Under the pieces are notes generated by a model that worked only from the letters and a program-made list of their open reading frames with translations, was not told where the DNA came from and made no database searches. A program made the position numbers and the translations under genes. Positions 1 through 8,500 of a DNA stretch of 33,814 nucleotides are shown here, in pieces; position 1 is the first letter of the stretch; each line of letters begins with the position of its first letter. This stretch comes from an uncultured Verrucomicrobiales bacterium. GTDB lineage: Bacteria; Verrucomicrobiota; Verrucomicrobiia; Limisphaerales; JAYPXF01. The DNA lies in assembly GCA_937893495.1 (NCBI GenBank), contig CALBIE010000233.1, forward strand, positions 1 through 33,814. The letters are read 5' to 3'.

Positions 1-86
1 CGGCGGGATTGGAGTTTTTTGAAAAACAGATTCGTCCCATTCTGGTCGAGAATTGCTACGTAAACGGGTCGGTTCTTGACTATTGA
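1..86 (+). pseudogene. Truncated PSCyt1 gene fragment (60-bp duplicate)
   Basis: Bases 1-60 repeat bases 562-621 with one difference (C at 56, T at 617). The copy is in the same reading frame and encodes the start of a PSCyt1 domain (GLEFFEKQIRPILVENCY), then diverges exactly where the haem motif would be completed and reaches a stop at 84-86. It has no CxxCH, so it cannot be a working cytochrome. It could be the scar of a local duplication or recombination between paralogues, or an assembly artefact, because it lies at the very edge of the window and its upstream part is not visible. Confidence 0.7.
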
Positions 87-470
87 TACAAGCGTTCGGG
101 TTTCCCAAATGTCCGGTCTTCGATTCGAGTCAGCCATCAGGAAAGCGGCGCAGCAGCGCACGCACTCCAAGACCTGGCGGAAATCCGTGCTCTCCGTTTA
201 TGGGCGGGCAGGTTCTCGACATTTGACACCGCCTTGGATTCCGGGCGAAGGCAACCAACGTGATTTCCTCAGCCGAGAACCGCCGTTGCAATCGACGGCA
301 TCCAAAGTTCCGTCGAGCCGGAGCATTCCAGAACTCTTCCGCAACAACGAAAAAGTTTCCCGGCAATCGTAAGCAGTTCTGTGCCTATTCCTGGCAAGTG
401 AAGGTTTCTCTCCAACTCCGCGCTTTGCGGGGATGAATGTTGAAGGCATAGTGTCGTCTCAGTTGATTCC
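87..470. repeat. Gene-free region with dispersed repeat debris
   Basis: I see no convincing gene here. Open frames exist but show no recognisable protein. Bases 301-330 are a reverse-orientation copy (26 of 30 matching) of 5454-5483, and the GCACTCCAAGAC segment near 163-173 matches, in reverse, the GTCTTGGAGTGCG segment near 29168. Two loosely similar stretches starting GGTTCT-GAC lie near 71-88 and 210-227. These belong to the repeat families scattered through the intergenic parts of the window. Any promoter for the following gene would be here, but no clear -35/-10 pair stands out. Confidence 0.55.
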
Positions 471-3290
471 ATGACGACCCGGCACAAATCGATGACCACC
501 CGACTGGCGACCATTGCCGCAATGCTCGTTGCGACCTATTGCAGCCGAGCGGCAACGGAACCGGCGGGATTGGAGTTTTTTGAAAAACAGATTCGTCCCA
601 TTCTGGTCGAGAATTGTTACGAATGTCATTCGGCCGGTAGCAAAAAGCTGAAAGGTGGATTGCATTTGGATTCCCGAGTCGGAGTGCTCCGGGGCGGCGA
701 TTCCGGGCCGATCATCAAGTCGGGCAAACCGGGCGAGAGCCGAATGATTGAAGCAATTCGGTACCAGAATCGGGATTTGCAAATGCCGCCGAAGAATCCG
801 CTGGAGGCCTCCGAGATTTCCGCGTTGGAAAAGTGGGTCGCGATGGGAGCGCCCGATCCTCGCGAGGAGATTTTGGCGGTTGCCACGAAGGCGTCGGGAA
901 TGAGTCTCGCGGAGGGAAGAAAATTCTGGGCCTTCCAACCCGTCGCCAATCCGCCGGTGCCGGAATTGAAGGGCGGGAAAACGAACGCCCCATCGCCGAT
1001 CGACGCTTTTATTGTTACTCGCTTGCGCGAGGCAGGTCTGACGCCGGCGCCCCCGGCCGATAAGCGCACTCTCATTCGTCGTGCCACGTTTGATTTGATT
1101 GGCCTGCCACCGACCCAGGCGGAGGTTGATGCGTTTGTGGCCGATTCATCTCCCGATGCCTTTGGAAAAGTGATCGATCGCTTGCTCAAGTCACCGCACT
1201 ACGGCATCCGCTGGGGACGACATTGGCTGGACGTGGCGCGTTACGCGGATTCCAACGGGCTGGACGAGAACCTCGCCTATGGCAACGCGTGGCGCTATCG
1301 CGATTACGTCGTCAATAGCTTCAACGATGACAAGCCCTACAATCGATTCGTCGTCGAGCAGGTGGCCGGCGATCTTTTGCCGGGAGCGAATCAGGAAACA
1401 AAAACCGCCACGGGGTTTCTCGCGCTGGGCGCCAAGGTGCTTGCGGAGAAGGACCTCGATAAGCTGACGATGGATGTGGTGGACGAACAGATTGACACCG
1501 TCGGCAAGGCGTTCATGGGGCTGACGCTTGGATGCGCCCGCTGTCACGATCACAAATTCGATCCCATTTCGCAGAAGGACTATTACTCACTGGCAGCCAT
1601 CTTCAAAAGCACGCGCACGTTTGCCGACGAGGGTCGCGGCGCTATCAAGTATTGGTACGAACATTCCTTCGCGACCGAGGAGGAACTGAAAAAAATCAAG
1701 GAAACTGACACGGTGCTGGCGAAGAAGAAGGCGGCGGCATCCAGTTTCAAGAGCGCGGAGACAGTTCGCCTGCGCGGACTCGCCCGCGCGAAGGCGACGG
1801 AGTATTTAATGGCCGCAACCCGGTTCTCGCCGGGGGCTTCATTGGAAGAGGTGGCTGCGGTGGCTGAACCGTTGAGATTGCATTCGCGCGTGCTGCATCA
1901 TTGCCGGCTTCATCTCGACTATCATCGAGACGATCCGTTCTTCGGGTCTTGGCATCAATTTGCCGGTGATACCAATGCCATTGCCCGGCATTACCGCCCT
2001 CTGTTCGCCGAAGCAGACGAAGCATTTGCGGCGGCACGGAAAAAGGATCCCAAAGCGAAAACACTCGCGGACAAGCAACTCGAACTGGCCCGAGCGGCCC
2101 TGTACGACTTGTCCGGCTTTATCGCAATTCCCGCGATTACCGCCCATGCGTTTGATGCCGGGAAATTGGCCGAATATGAGCGGCTTGTGGAAGAGGCGCG
2201 CGATTTCGAAAGCAAGGCACCCGACCCCTCAGCCGCAATGGGCGTTGCGGATGGCGACATTCTTGAGGAGTTGCCGCTGCATATCCGCGGCAGTCATGTC
2301 AATCTGGGTGAACCGGTGAAACGCGAATTTCCCGCAGTGCTGCGATTGTCCGAAGTGCGTCCAATACTCCCGGCGAATCAAAGCGGACGGATGCAACTGG
2401 CCGAACGGCTGGCCGACACGCGAAATCCGCTGACCGCGCGCGTTTTCGTCAATCGCGTCTGGCGCTGGCATTTCGGTCGGGGATTGGTGGAGACGACGGA
2501 AAGCTTTGGCGTGATGGGAGATCGGCCCAGTCATCCCGAACTGCTCGATTGGCTCGCGCGGCACTTTATGAAATCCGGCTGGAGCGTCAAGCAACTGCAC
2601 AAGCTGATCATGACGTCCTCGACCTATCAGATGGCGACCGTTCATCCCGTGGCGGAAAGCGCGGTGAAGGCGGATCCGGCCAATCGCCTTTGGTGGCGAT
2701 TTGAAATTCTGCGACTGGAGGCGGAGCAAATTCGCGATAGCATTCTTGCGGTTGCGGGACGCTTGGATGAAACGATCGGAGGCAAGACCATTCCACTGCG
2801 CAATCGCCAATTCGTTTTCAACCACACCTCGCAAGACCATACGGGTTATGAACAGCGCCGCCGTCGCGCCATTTATCTGCCCGTGGTTCGGAATCATCTC
2901 TGCGAAATCTTTCAGCAGTTTGATTATCCCGATCCGGCCACACCGACGGGTAATCGCGGATCCACCGTGGTCGCGCCACAGGCATTGTTGATGATGAATT
3001 CTCCGCTCGTCATGGATTCCGCCGAGGCGATCGCGGAGCGGGTGCTGAAGACTGATGCCGCCAATGACGCCGAGCGAGTCGCGCTGGCGTATCGACAAAT
3101 CTTCGCCCGGACACCGACCGAGCCTGAACGGAAGCGGGCTGTGAAATTTATCTCGGGACTCATGGGTGAACCGCCCTTGACGGATTCTGCCACCGTGGAC
3201 GAGGTCGCCATGACGACTTCGCGACGACAGGCCTGGTCGCTGTTTTGCCAGAGCCTTTTGGCGTCCAACGAGTTCATGTATCTGAATTGA
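471..3290 (+). CDS. PSCyt1-DUF1549-DUF1553 protein (pair 1)
   Basis: Exported planctomycete-type cytochrome protein of 939 residues. An N-terminal signal-like segment is followed by a PSCyt1 domain with haem motif C49-Y-E-C52-H53, then DUF1549 at about residues 175-385, with the conserved GLPPT and [16 protein letters not shown] motifs and a second CxxCH (C355-A-R-C358-H359). A linker of about 250 residues follows, then DUF1553 from about 640 to the end (VFVNRVWRWHFGRGLV, GDRPSHPELLDWLA, ending NEFMYLN). These families are typically found next to DUF1501 genes, as here. The haem motif suggests electron transfer outside the cytoplasm, but the substrate is unknown. The start could instead be the in-frame ATG at 492, which begins with the same residues (MTTR) and gives a tighter signal peptide; neither has a clear ribosome binding site. 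Confidence 0.93.
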   Translation: MTTRHKSMTTRLATIAAMLVATYCSRAATEPAGLEFFEKQIRPILVENCYECHSAGSKKLKGGLHLDSRVGVLRGGDSGPIIKSGKPGESRMIEAIRYQNRDLQMPPKNPLEASEISALEKWVAMGAPDPREEILAVATKASGMSLAEGRKFWAFQPVANPPVPELKGGKTNAPSPIDAFIVTRLREAGLTPAPPADKRTLIRRATFDLIGLPPTQAEVDAFVADSSPDAFGKVIDRLLKSPHYGIRWGRHWLDVARYADSNGLDENLAYGNAWRYRDYVVNSFNDDKPYNRFVVEQVAGDLLPGANQETKTATGFLALGAKVLAEKDLDKLTMDVVDEQIDTVGKAFMGLTLGCARCHDHKFDPISQKDYYSLAAIFKSTRTFADEGRGAIKYWYEHSFATEEELKKIKETDTVLAKKKAAASSFKSAETVRLRGLARAKATEYLMAATRFSPGASLEEVAAVAEPLRLHSRVLHHCRLHLDYHRDDPFFGSWHQFAGDTNAIARHYRPLFAEADEAFAAARKKDPKAKTLADKQLELARAALYDLSGFIAIPAITAHAFDAGKLAEYERLVEEARDFESKAPDPSAAMGVADGDILEELPLHIRGSHVNLGEPVKREFPAVLRLSEVRPILPANQSGRMQLAERLADTRNPLTARVFVNRVWRWHFGRGLVETTESFGVMGDRPSHPELLDWLARHFMKSGWSVKQLHKLIMTSSTYQMATVHPVAESAVKADPANRLWWRFEILRLEAEQIRDSILAVAGRLDETIGGKTIPLRNRQFVFNHTSQDHTGYEQRRRRAIYLPVVRNHLCEIFQQFDYPDPATPTGNRGSTVVAPQALLMMNSPLVMDSAEAIAERVLKTDAANDAERVALAYRQIFARTPTEPERKRAVKFISGLMGEPPLTDSATVDEVAMTTSRRQAWSLFCQSLLASNEFMYLN

Positions 3291-3657
3291 TGTTTTTGTA
3301 AAATGAATGCGTCGGTCTCCCTAACCAAGAAGCCGTGCCCCGGAGCGCGGGTCTGCGACCCGCAGCAACTTCGACGGACACGCCGCGCGCAGTTCGAGCG
3401 TGGGCGTTTTCGAGTCCAAACGATGCGGTGGTTGAATTGCCGGCGTGTGGGCAGGCAATGTGTTCTTTCCCCTCACCCTAGCCCTCTCCCTTGGGAGAGG
3501 GAAAAGCAAAGAATGCCGCATATTCCATGAATACATGCGGTTCAAATACCAGTTCGCTTCACGTTCCTCCTCTCCTCGAGGGAGAGGACCGAGGTGAGGG
3601 GGAACTGCGCATTCGCTTGCGCAAAGGTCATCGCGTGCACCTCAATTTCGTGAACTG
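3291..3657. repeat. Intergenic region with REP-like hairpins
   Basis: No gene is supported here. A perfect hairpin at 3347-3363 (stem GCGGGTC, loop TGC) sits in a GC-rich unit. A composite element spans about 3467-3603: its ends form an inverted repeat (TTCCCCTCACC at 3467-3477 against GGTGAGGGGGA at 3593-3603), and each half has its own palindrome (CCCTCTCCC/GGGAGAGGG around 3482-3501 and one around CTCGAG near 3575). The same CCCCTCACCCC motif recurs near 29095. These look like dispersed palindromic repeats rather than coding or regulatory DNA, although the first hairpin could help terminate the upstream gene. Confidence 0.7.
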
Positions 3658-5085
3658 ATGATGTCAAACATTACCCAGCTTTTAAATCGCCGACAGATGC
3701 TTCACCGAAGTGCGGTGGGGTTTGGAAATCTCGCCTTTACCGCAATGCTTGGCATGGAGGCGGGAAGGAACCGCGCGAGTGCGAGTGACAATCCGTTGGC
3801 AGCCAGGCAACCGCATATTGGTGCGCGCGCCAAGCGCGTGGTTTTCCTGTTCATGAAGGGCGGCCCTTCTCATGTAGACACGTTCGACCCCAAGCCGTTA
3901 CTGGATCGCGACCATGGCAAACCACCGCCGTTCGATCTCCCGCGCGTCACGTTTGCCGCGCAGGGAAATCTATTGAAATCGCCGTGGACTTTTCAACAGC
4001 ATGGCCAGAGTGGTCTGCCGGTCAGCAGCCTGTTTCCCAACGTCGCCCAATGCGCGGATGACCTCTGTATCCTTCGCTCGGTGCACGGAACCAATCCCTC
4101 CCATGGCGGCGCACTGCTCAAACTGCACACCGGCAGCGATAATTTTATTCGCCCCGGCATGGGCGCTTGGGTCGTGTATGGACTGGGAACAGAGAATGAA
4201 AACCTGCCGGCGTTTATTACGATTTGCCCGACGCTCGCGCATGGTGGCGTGACCAACTGGGGTGCGCAGTTTCTTCCCGCTTATTGCCAGGGCACACCAA
4301 TTGGCAATGCCAGCCTGCCCGCAATCCAGGCGCGGGTGAAAAATATTCGCAACGACCGTATCACCCCGCAGCTCCAACGGCGTCAACTTGATTTGATTGC
4401 CGCGATGAATCGGGATCATCTTCAGTCCAGCACTGCGGATCGTGCTTTGCTGGGGCGTTTGAATTCCTTTGAACTCGCCTATCGCATGCAGACCGCCATG
4501 CCGGATGCGCAGAATGTCTCCGGCGAATCGGATGCGACGAAAAAACTTTACGGGATTGACGATCCCGTGACTGAGGATTTCGGCCGGCAATGCCTGATGG
4601 CGCGGCGGTTTCTCGAGCGCGGCGTGCGCTTTGTGCAGGTAACTCACAGTGACAGCGAAGTCCAATGGGATCAGCACGGCAATCTATATCAGGGCCACAC
4701 CAAGAACGCCGCCGAGGTGGACAAGCCGATTGCGGGATTTTTGAGAGACCTCAAGGCACGCGGCTTGCTTGATGACACGCTGGTGATGTGGGGCGGCGAA
4801 TTCGGTCGGACGCCGACGGCTCAGGGAACGGATGGGCGCGACCACAATCCGCACGGATTCACGATGTGGTTTGCCGGGGCGGGGGTAAAGGGCGGCACCG
4901 CGTATGGCTCGACCGATGACTACGGCTATTACGCGCAGGAGAACAAACTGCATGTCCACGACCTTCACGCCACGATGCTGCACGCGCTGGGATTGGAGCA
5001 CACTCAGTTGACCTTCCGTCACGCCGGTCGCGACCATCGCCTGACCGATGTGCATGGCGAAGTGGCGCACGACATTTTTGCGTGA
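3658..5085 (+). CDS. DUF1501 family protein, Tat-exported (pair 1)
   Basis: Protein of 475 residues in the DUF1501 family, which has an alkaline-phosphatase/sulfatase-like fold. The N-terminus carries a twin-arginine signal (NRRQML at about residues 10-15, then a hydrophobic stretch), so it should be exported folded, perhaps with a bound metal. Family hallmarks are visible: KRVVFLFMKGGPSHVDTFDPKP near residue 60, GAWVVYGLG, a GGEFGRTP motif and a DHNPHGF motif near the C-terminus that probably includes metal ligands. It follows the DUF1549/DUF1553 gene in the same direction and is its usual partner; they may form one exported complex (inference). The start could be 3658 or the adjacent ATG at 3661. 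The enzymatic reaction of the family is not established. Confidence 0.92.
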   Translation: MMSNITQLLNRRQMLHRSAVGFGNLAFTAMLGMEAGRNRASASDNPLAARQPHIGARAKRVVFLFMKGGPSHVDTFDPKPLLDRDHGKPPPFDLPRVTFAAQGNLLKSPWTFQQHGQSGLPVSSLFPNVAQCADDLCILRSVHGTNPSHGGALLKLHTGSDNFIRPGMGAWVVYGLGTENENLPAFITICPTLAHGGVTNWGAQFLPAYCQGTPIGNASLPAIQARVKNIRNDRITPQLQRRQLDLIAAMNRDHLQSSTADRALLGRLNSFELAYRMQTAMPDAQNVSGESDATKKLYGIDDPVTEDFGRQCLMARRFLERGVRFVQVTHSDSEVQWDQHGNLYQGHTKNAAEVDKPIAGFLRDLKARGLLDDTLVMWGGEFGRTPTAQGTDGRDHNPHGFTMWFAGAGVKGGTAYGSTDDYGYYAQENKLHVHDLHATMLHALGLEHTQLTFRHAGRDHRLTDVHGEVAHDIFA

Positions 5086-5592
5086 TCACCGCGGTGGGGC
5101 GAAGGTCCTCCTGAGCCCTGAATTCAACTCCGAAGGAGTATGGGAAGTTACCGCAATCCCTCCCGAAACCGATTACGGGAAGGTTCGTTCCTGGAAACCG
5201 CGCATACCGTCCCCCAACCGCCTGAAGGCGGGACTCCGAACGCGCGCCCCATTCCCCGCTACAATTTCGCGAGTCCGCGCCGCGAGGGAAACCTTCGGCG
5301 CGAGGGCGCACCGAATGACAGCCGAGGCGGCTGTGCTCCCCGGAAGCTACTGCATCGTTTCGGCGAACACGGTCAGGGATGGGGATGGAGCGCGGAATTC
5401 ATTCCGCAGAAGTGTCCGTGTTTCATCGCGGCCACCGCACTCCAAGGGCGCTATGGAGTGCGCCGGCTCGACGGCGCTTTGGATACGGTGGCTCGGGAGC
5501 GAAGCGCCCGGAAGGCTCGTGGTGTTGCGAAGCCCGCCCCGAGAACCGCCATTTCCGTTGCACATCCGCGGACTCCTCCACAATATCGCGTC
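5086..5592. repeat. Repeat-rich intergenic region open in frame with the next gene
   Basis: This stretch happens to be an open frame upstream of the next gene, so a naive call would add 151 residues to that protein. It is better read as repeats. At 5318-5334 there is a hairpin (ACAGCCG, loop AGG) followed by GCTGTGCTCCCCGG, a half copy of the larger element at 27042-27152. At 5437-5461 there is a perfect hairpin (GCACTCCA/TGGAGTGC), and 5454-5483 is a copy of the repeat found reversed at 301-330. Near 5093 GGTGGGGCGAAG matches the repeat at 32098. No other gene is seen. Confidence 0.7.
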
Positions 5593-8500
5593 ATGAAATC
5601 TGTTGTCCCGGAGCTGCTCTGCTGTCTGGTTGTCTGGAATTTATCGATGGGTCTGTGCTCTGCGGCGGTGACCCAATCGCCGAATGTTTTCCGCGCCGGC
5701 GCTTGCGCCATCGACATCACACCAAAACAGTTGCCGGTGATCGTGAACGGCGGATTTCGCGAGGCGACCAGCAACACGGTCTTCGACCGGTTGCATTCCC
5801 GCAGCCTGGTGCTGGACGACGGCACGGAACGGATTGTGATTGCGGTTGTGGACAGTTGCATGGTGCCGCGCGATTTGCTGGACGCCGCGAAAGCCATTGC
5901 GAGCAAGGCGACCGGTATTCGTATGGACCGGATGTTGATTTCCTCGACCCACACTCATTCGGCTCCGGCCGCGATGGCGTGTCTTGGCAGCGATGCAGAC
6001 CCGAATTACGTCAAGGCGCTGCCCGGTTTGATTGCGGAGGGAATCGTCCGGGCGAACAGCCGGTTGAAACCGGCGAGAGTTGGCTGGGCGGTCATCGACG
6101 CACCGGACCACACCAATTGTCGGCGTTGGATTCTGCGACCCGATAAAATGAGGACCGATCCGTTCGGCGAGAAAACCGTTCGAGCGCACATGCATCCGGG
6201 GCACCAGAATCCGTCGTTCATCGGACCTTCCGCTCCCGTGGATACCGGATTGTCCCTGCTTGCCGTGGAGACCACCGATGGCAAGCCGCTGGCGATGTTC
6301 GCGAATTTTTCGATGCATTATTATGGCGCGGCGGCGTTGTCGGCCGATTACTGCGGCGCGTTTCCGGAGGAGTTTGGGAAGTTGATCAATGCCGGTGACG
6401 GCAAATCCGGTTTCATCGCCGCGATGACGCAGGGAACCAGCGGTGATATGCAATGGATGGACTACAGCAAGCCGCGTCCGCAGCGTGATGTTCGGAAATA
6501 CTCCGCCGAGCTCGCCGGTATCGCGCGTCAGGCCTACAAGAACATTGAGTATCGCCCGTGGGTTTCGCTGGCCATGGCGGAGGCCAAACTGAAGTTGCGC
6601 CGTCGGGTTGCCGATGAATCCCGTCTCGAATGGGCGCGCAAGATTGCGGCGACACTGGTGAATCGCAAACCGACCTCGCAGCAAGCGATTTACGCCCGCG
6701 AACAGATGATGATTGCCGCCGACCCGGAGCGCGAGTTGATTCTGCAGGCCGTTCGCATTGGAGATCTCGGCATCACGGCAATTCCGAACGAAGTCTATTC
6801 GATCACCGGCTTGAAGCTCAAGGCGTTGAGTCCCTTGCGACCGACCTTCAACATCGAACTGGCCAATGGCGGCGAAGGTTACATTCCGCCGCCGGAGCAG
6901 CATGACCTCGGCGGTTACACCACGTGGGAAGCACGCACCGCGTCTCTGGAAACCAATGCCGAACCGAAGATCGTTGAGGCATTGCTCGGCCTGCTGGAAA
7001 AAGTATCCGGCAAATCGCGCCGTCCGTTTGTGGAATCGCCAAGTCGCTACGCCAACGCCGTCCTGGCCGATAAACCGATTGCTTATTGGCGAATGGGCGA
7101 GTTGGCGGGCACGGAGGTGGCCGATTCTTCCGGCAGTGGACATCGCGCCAAACTGGAATCCGGATTTGCACTTCACCTCGAAGGACCGCCCGGTGAGGGT
7201 TTCTGCGCCGCGGGTGACATCAATCGCTCGGTTCAGTTGGCTGGCGGAAAACTGAGCACCGGCATTCCGGAACTTCCCGCCACCAATACGATTGAATTCT
7301 GGTTCTGGAACGGTTTGCCCGCGTCCGTGCGCGAAATCACCGGAGTACTGTACTCGCGCGGCTCGGAAACGTTGGCATTGGTCCGCAGCGGCAAGTCAGA
7401 TGAAACGGTGCTTCAGTTGACGTTGGCCGGTCGCCGTACGGTTCGTCTCAGTGGAATAACGCCGCTGTCGCCAAAATCATGGCATCACGTCGCCCTTGTT
7501 CATGATGTCGGCGGCACGTCGCTTTGGTTGGACGGAAAGGAGGAGCTTGCGACGAAGATTGAAACGGCTGATCACTCTCGAGTTGTCGGAAAAGTGGTTT
7601 TCTTTGGCGGCGATCAATCGGACGCAGCAAACTTCGAGGGACGAATCGATGAGGTGGCCATTTATGACCGGGCTTTGTCGCCAAAGCAGATCGCACAGCG
7701 AGTGCAACTGTCCGGCCTCAGCGAATGGCGCGAAGAGCAACGCATTCAGGCGCGCAAGGAAATCGAGGAACGGGCACGCCAGATCGCGGGGCCGACGTGG
7801 GCAGGCGGTTACGGGGAAAAGATTCTCGCAATGAAGCCGGCGGTTTACTGGCCGTTCGATTCGGTGGAAATCGGCAAAGTCGCTGATGCCGGATCGCGTA
7901 AACTGCCGGGCCTGATTGACGGTGCCGTAGAGACGGTTGCAAGCCATCGTGAATTGTTTCGATCTTCGAAACCGGCTGCGCCCAATCTCGGCGCATGGTT
8001 TCGCGGTGGGCGCGTCAAAGCGAACGCGAAGCCATTGCCGATGGATTACAGCGTCAGTGTCTGGTTTCGGAACGACCAGCCCAACAACTCGCGGTCGGTG
8101 ACCGGCTACTTCTTTTCGCGCGGACCGGATGGCGACCGCATGTGCCCGGGCGATCATCTCGGCATTGGCGGGACCTATCAGAATAATCTGATCGGGAAAC
8201 TGATCGTCTTCAATGGCAACCGGTTGGATCAGGTGGTGGCCGGAAAGACGACGATTCAAACCGGCACCTGGAATCATGTCGTGATGGTTCGGAAAGGCGA
8301 CCACGTGACCGCCTATCTCAACGGCAATCCAAAACCGGAAATCAATGCCGAGCTGCCGGCATCCATCGACGCGAAGGAAACCCGCATCTACTTCGGTGGC
8401 CGCAATGACAATTTTTCCAACTTGAACGGTTACCTCGATGAGGTGGCGGTGTTTGATAGAGCCCTTACTGCGAACGAAGCGCAGACGCTCTACCAGAACG

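Noticed and set aside
76-372. A '+' strand 98-residue open frame upstream of pair 1
   Set aside because: Its translation shows no domain and overlaps dispersed repeat copies.
2229-3098. A '-' strand 289-residue open frame
   Set aside because: It is a shadow of the DUF1553 coding region with no family resemblance.
5641-7176. A '-' strand 511-residue open frame
   Set aside because: It is antisense to the ceramidase-like domain, has no recognisable motifs, and reflects high GC content.
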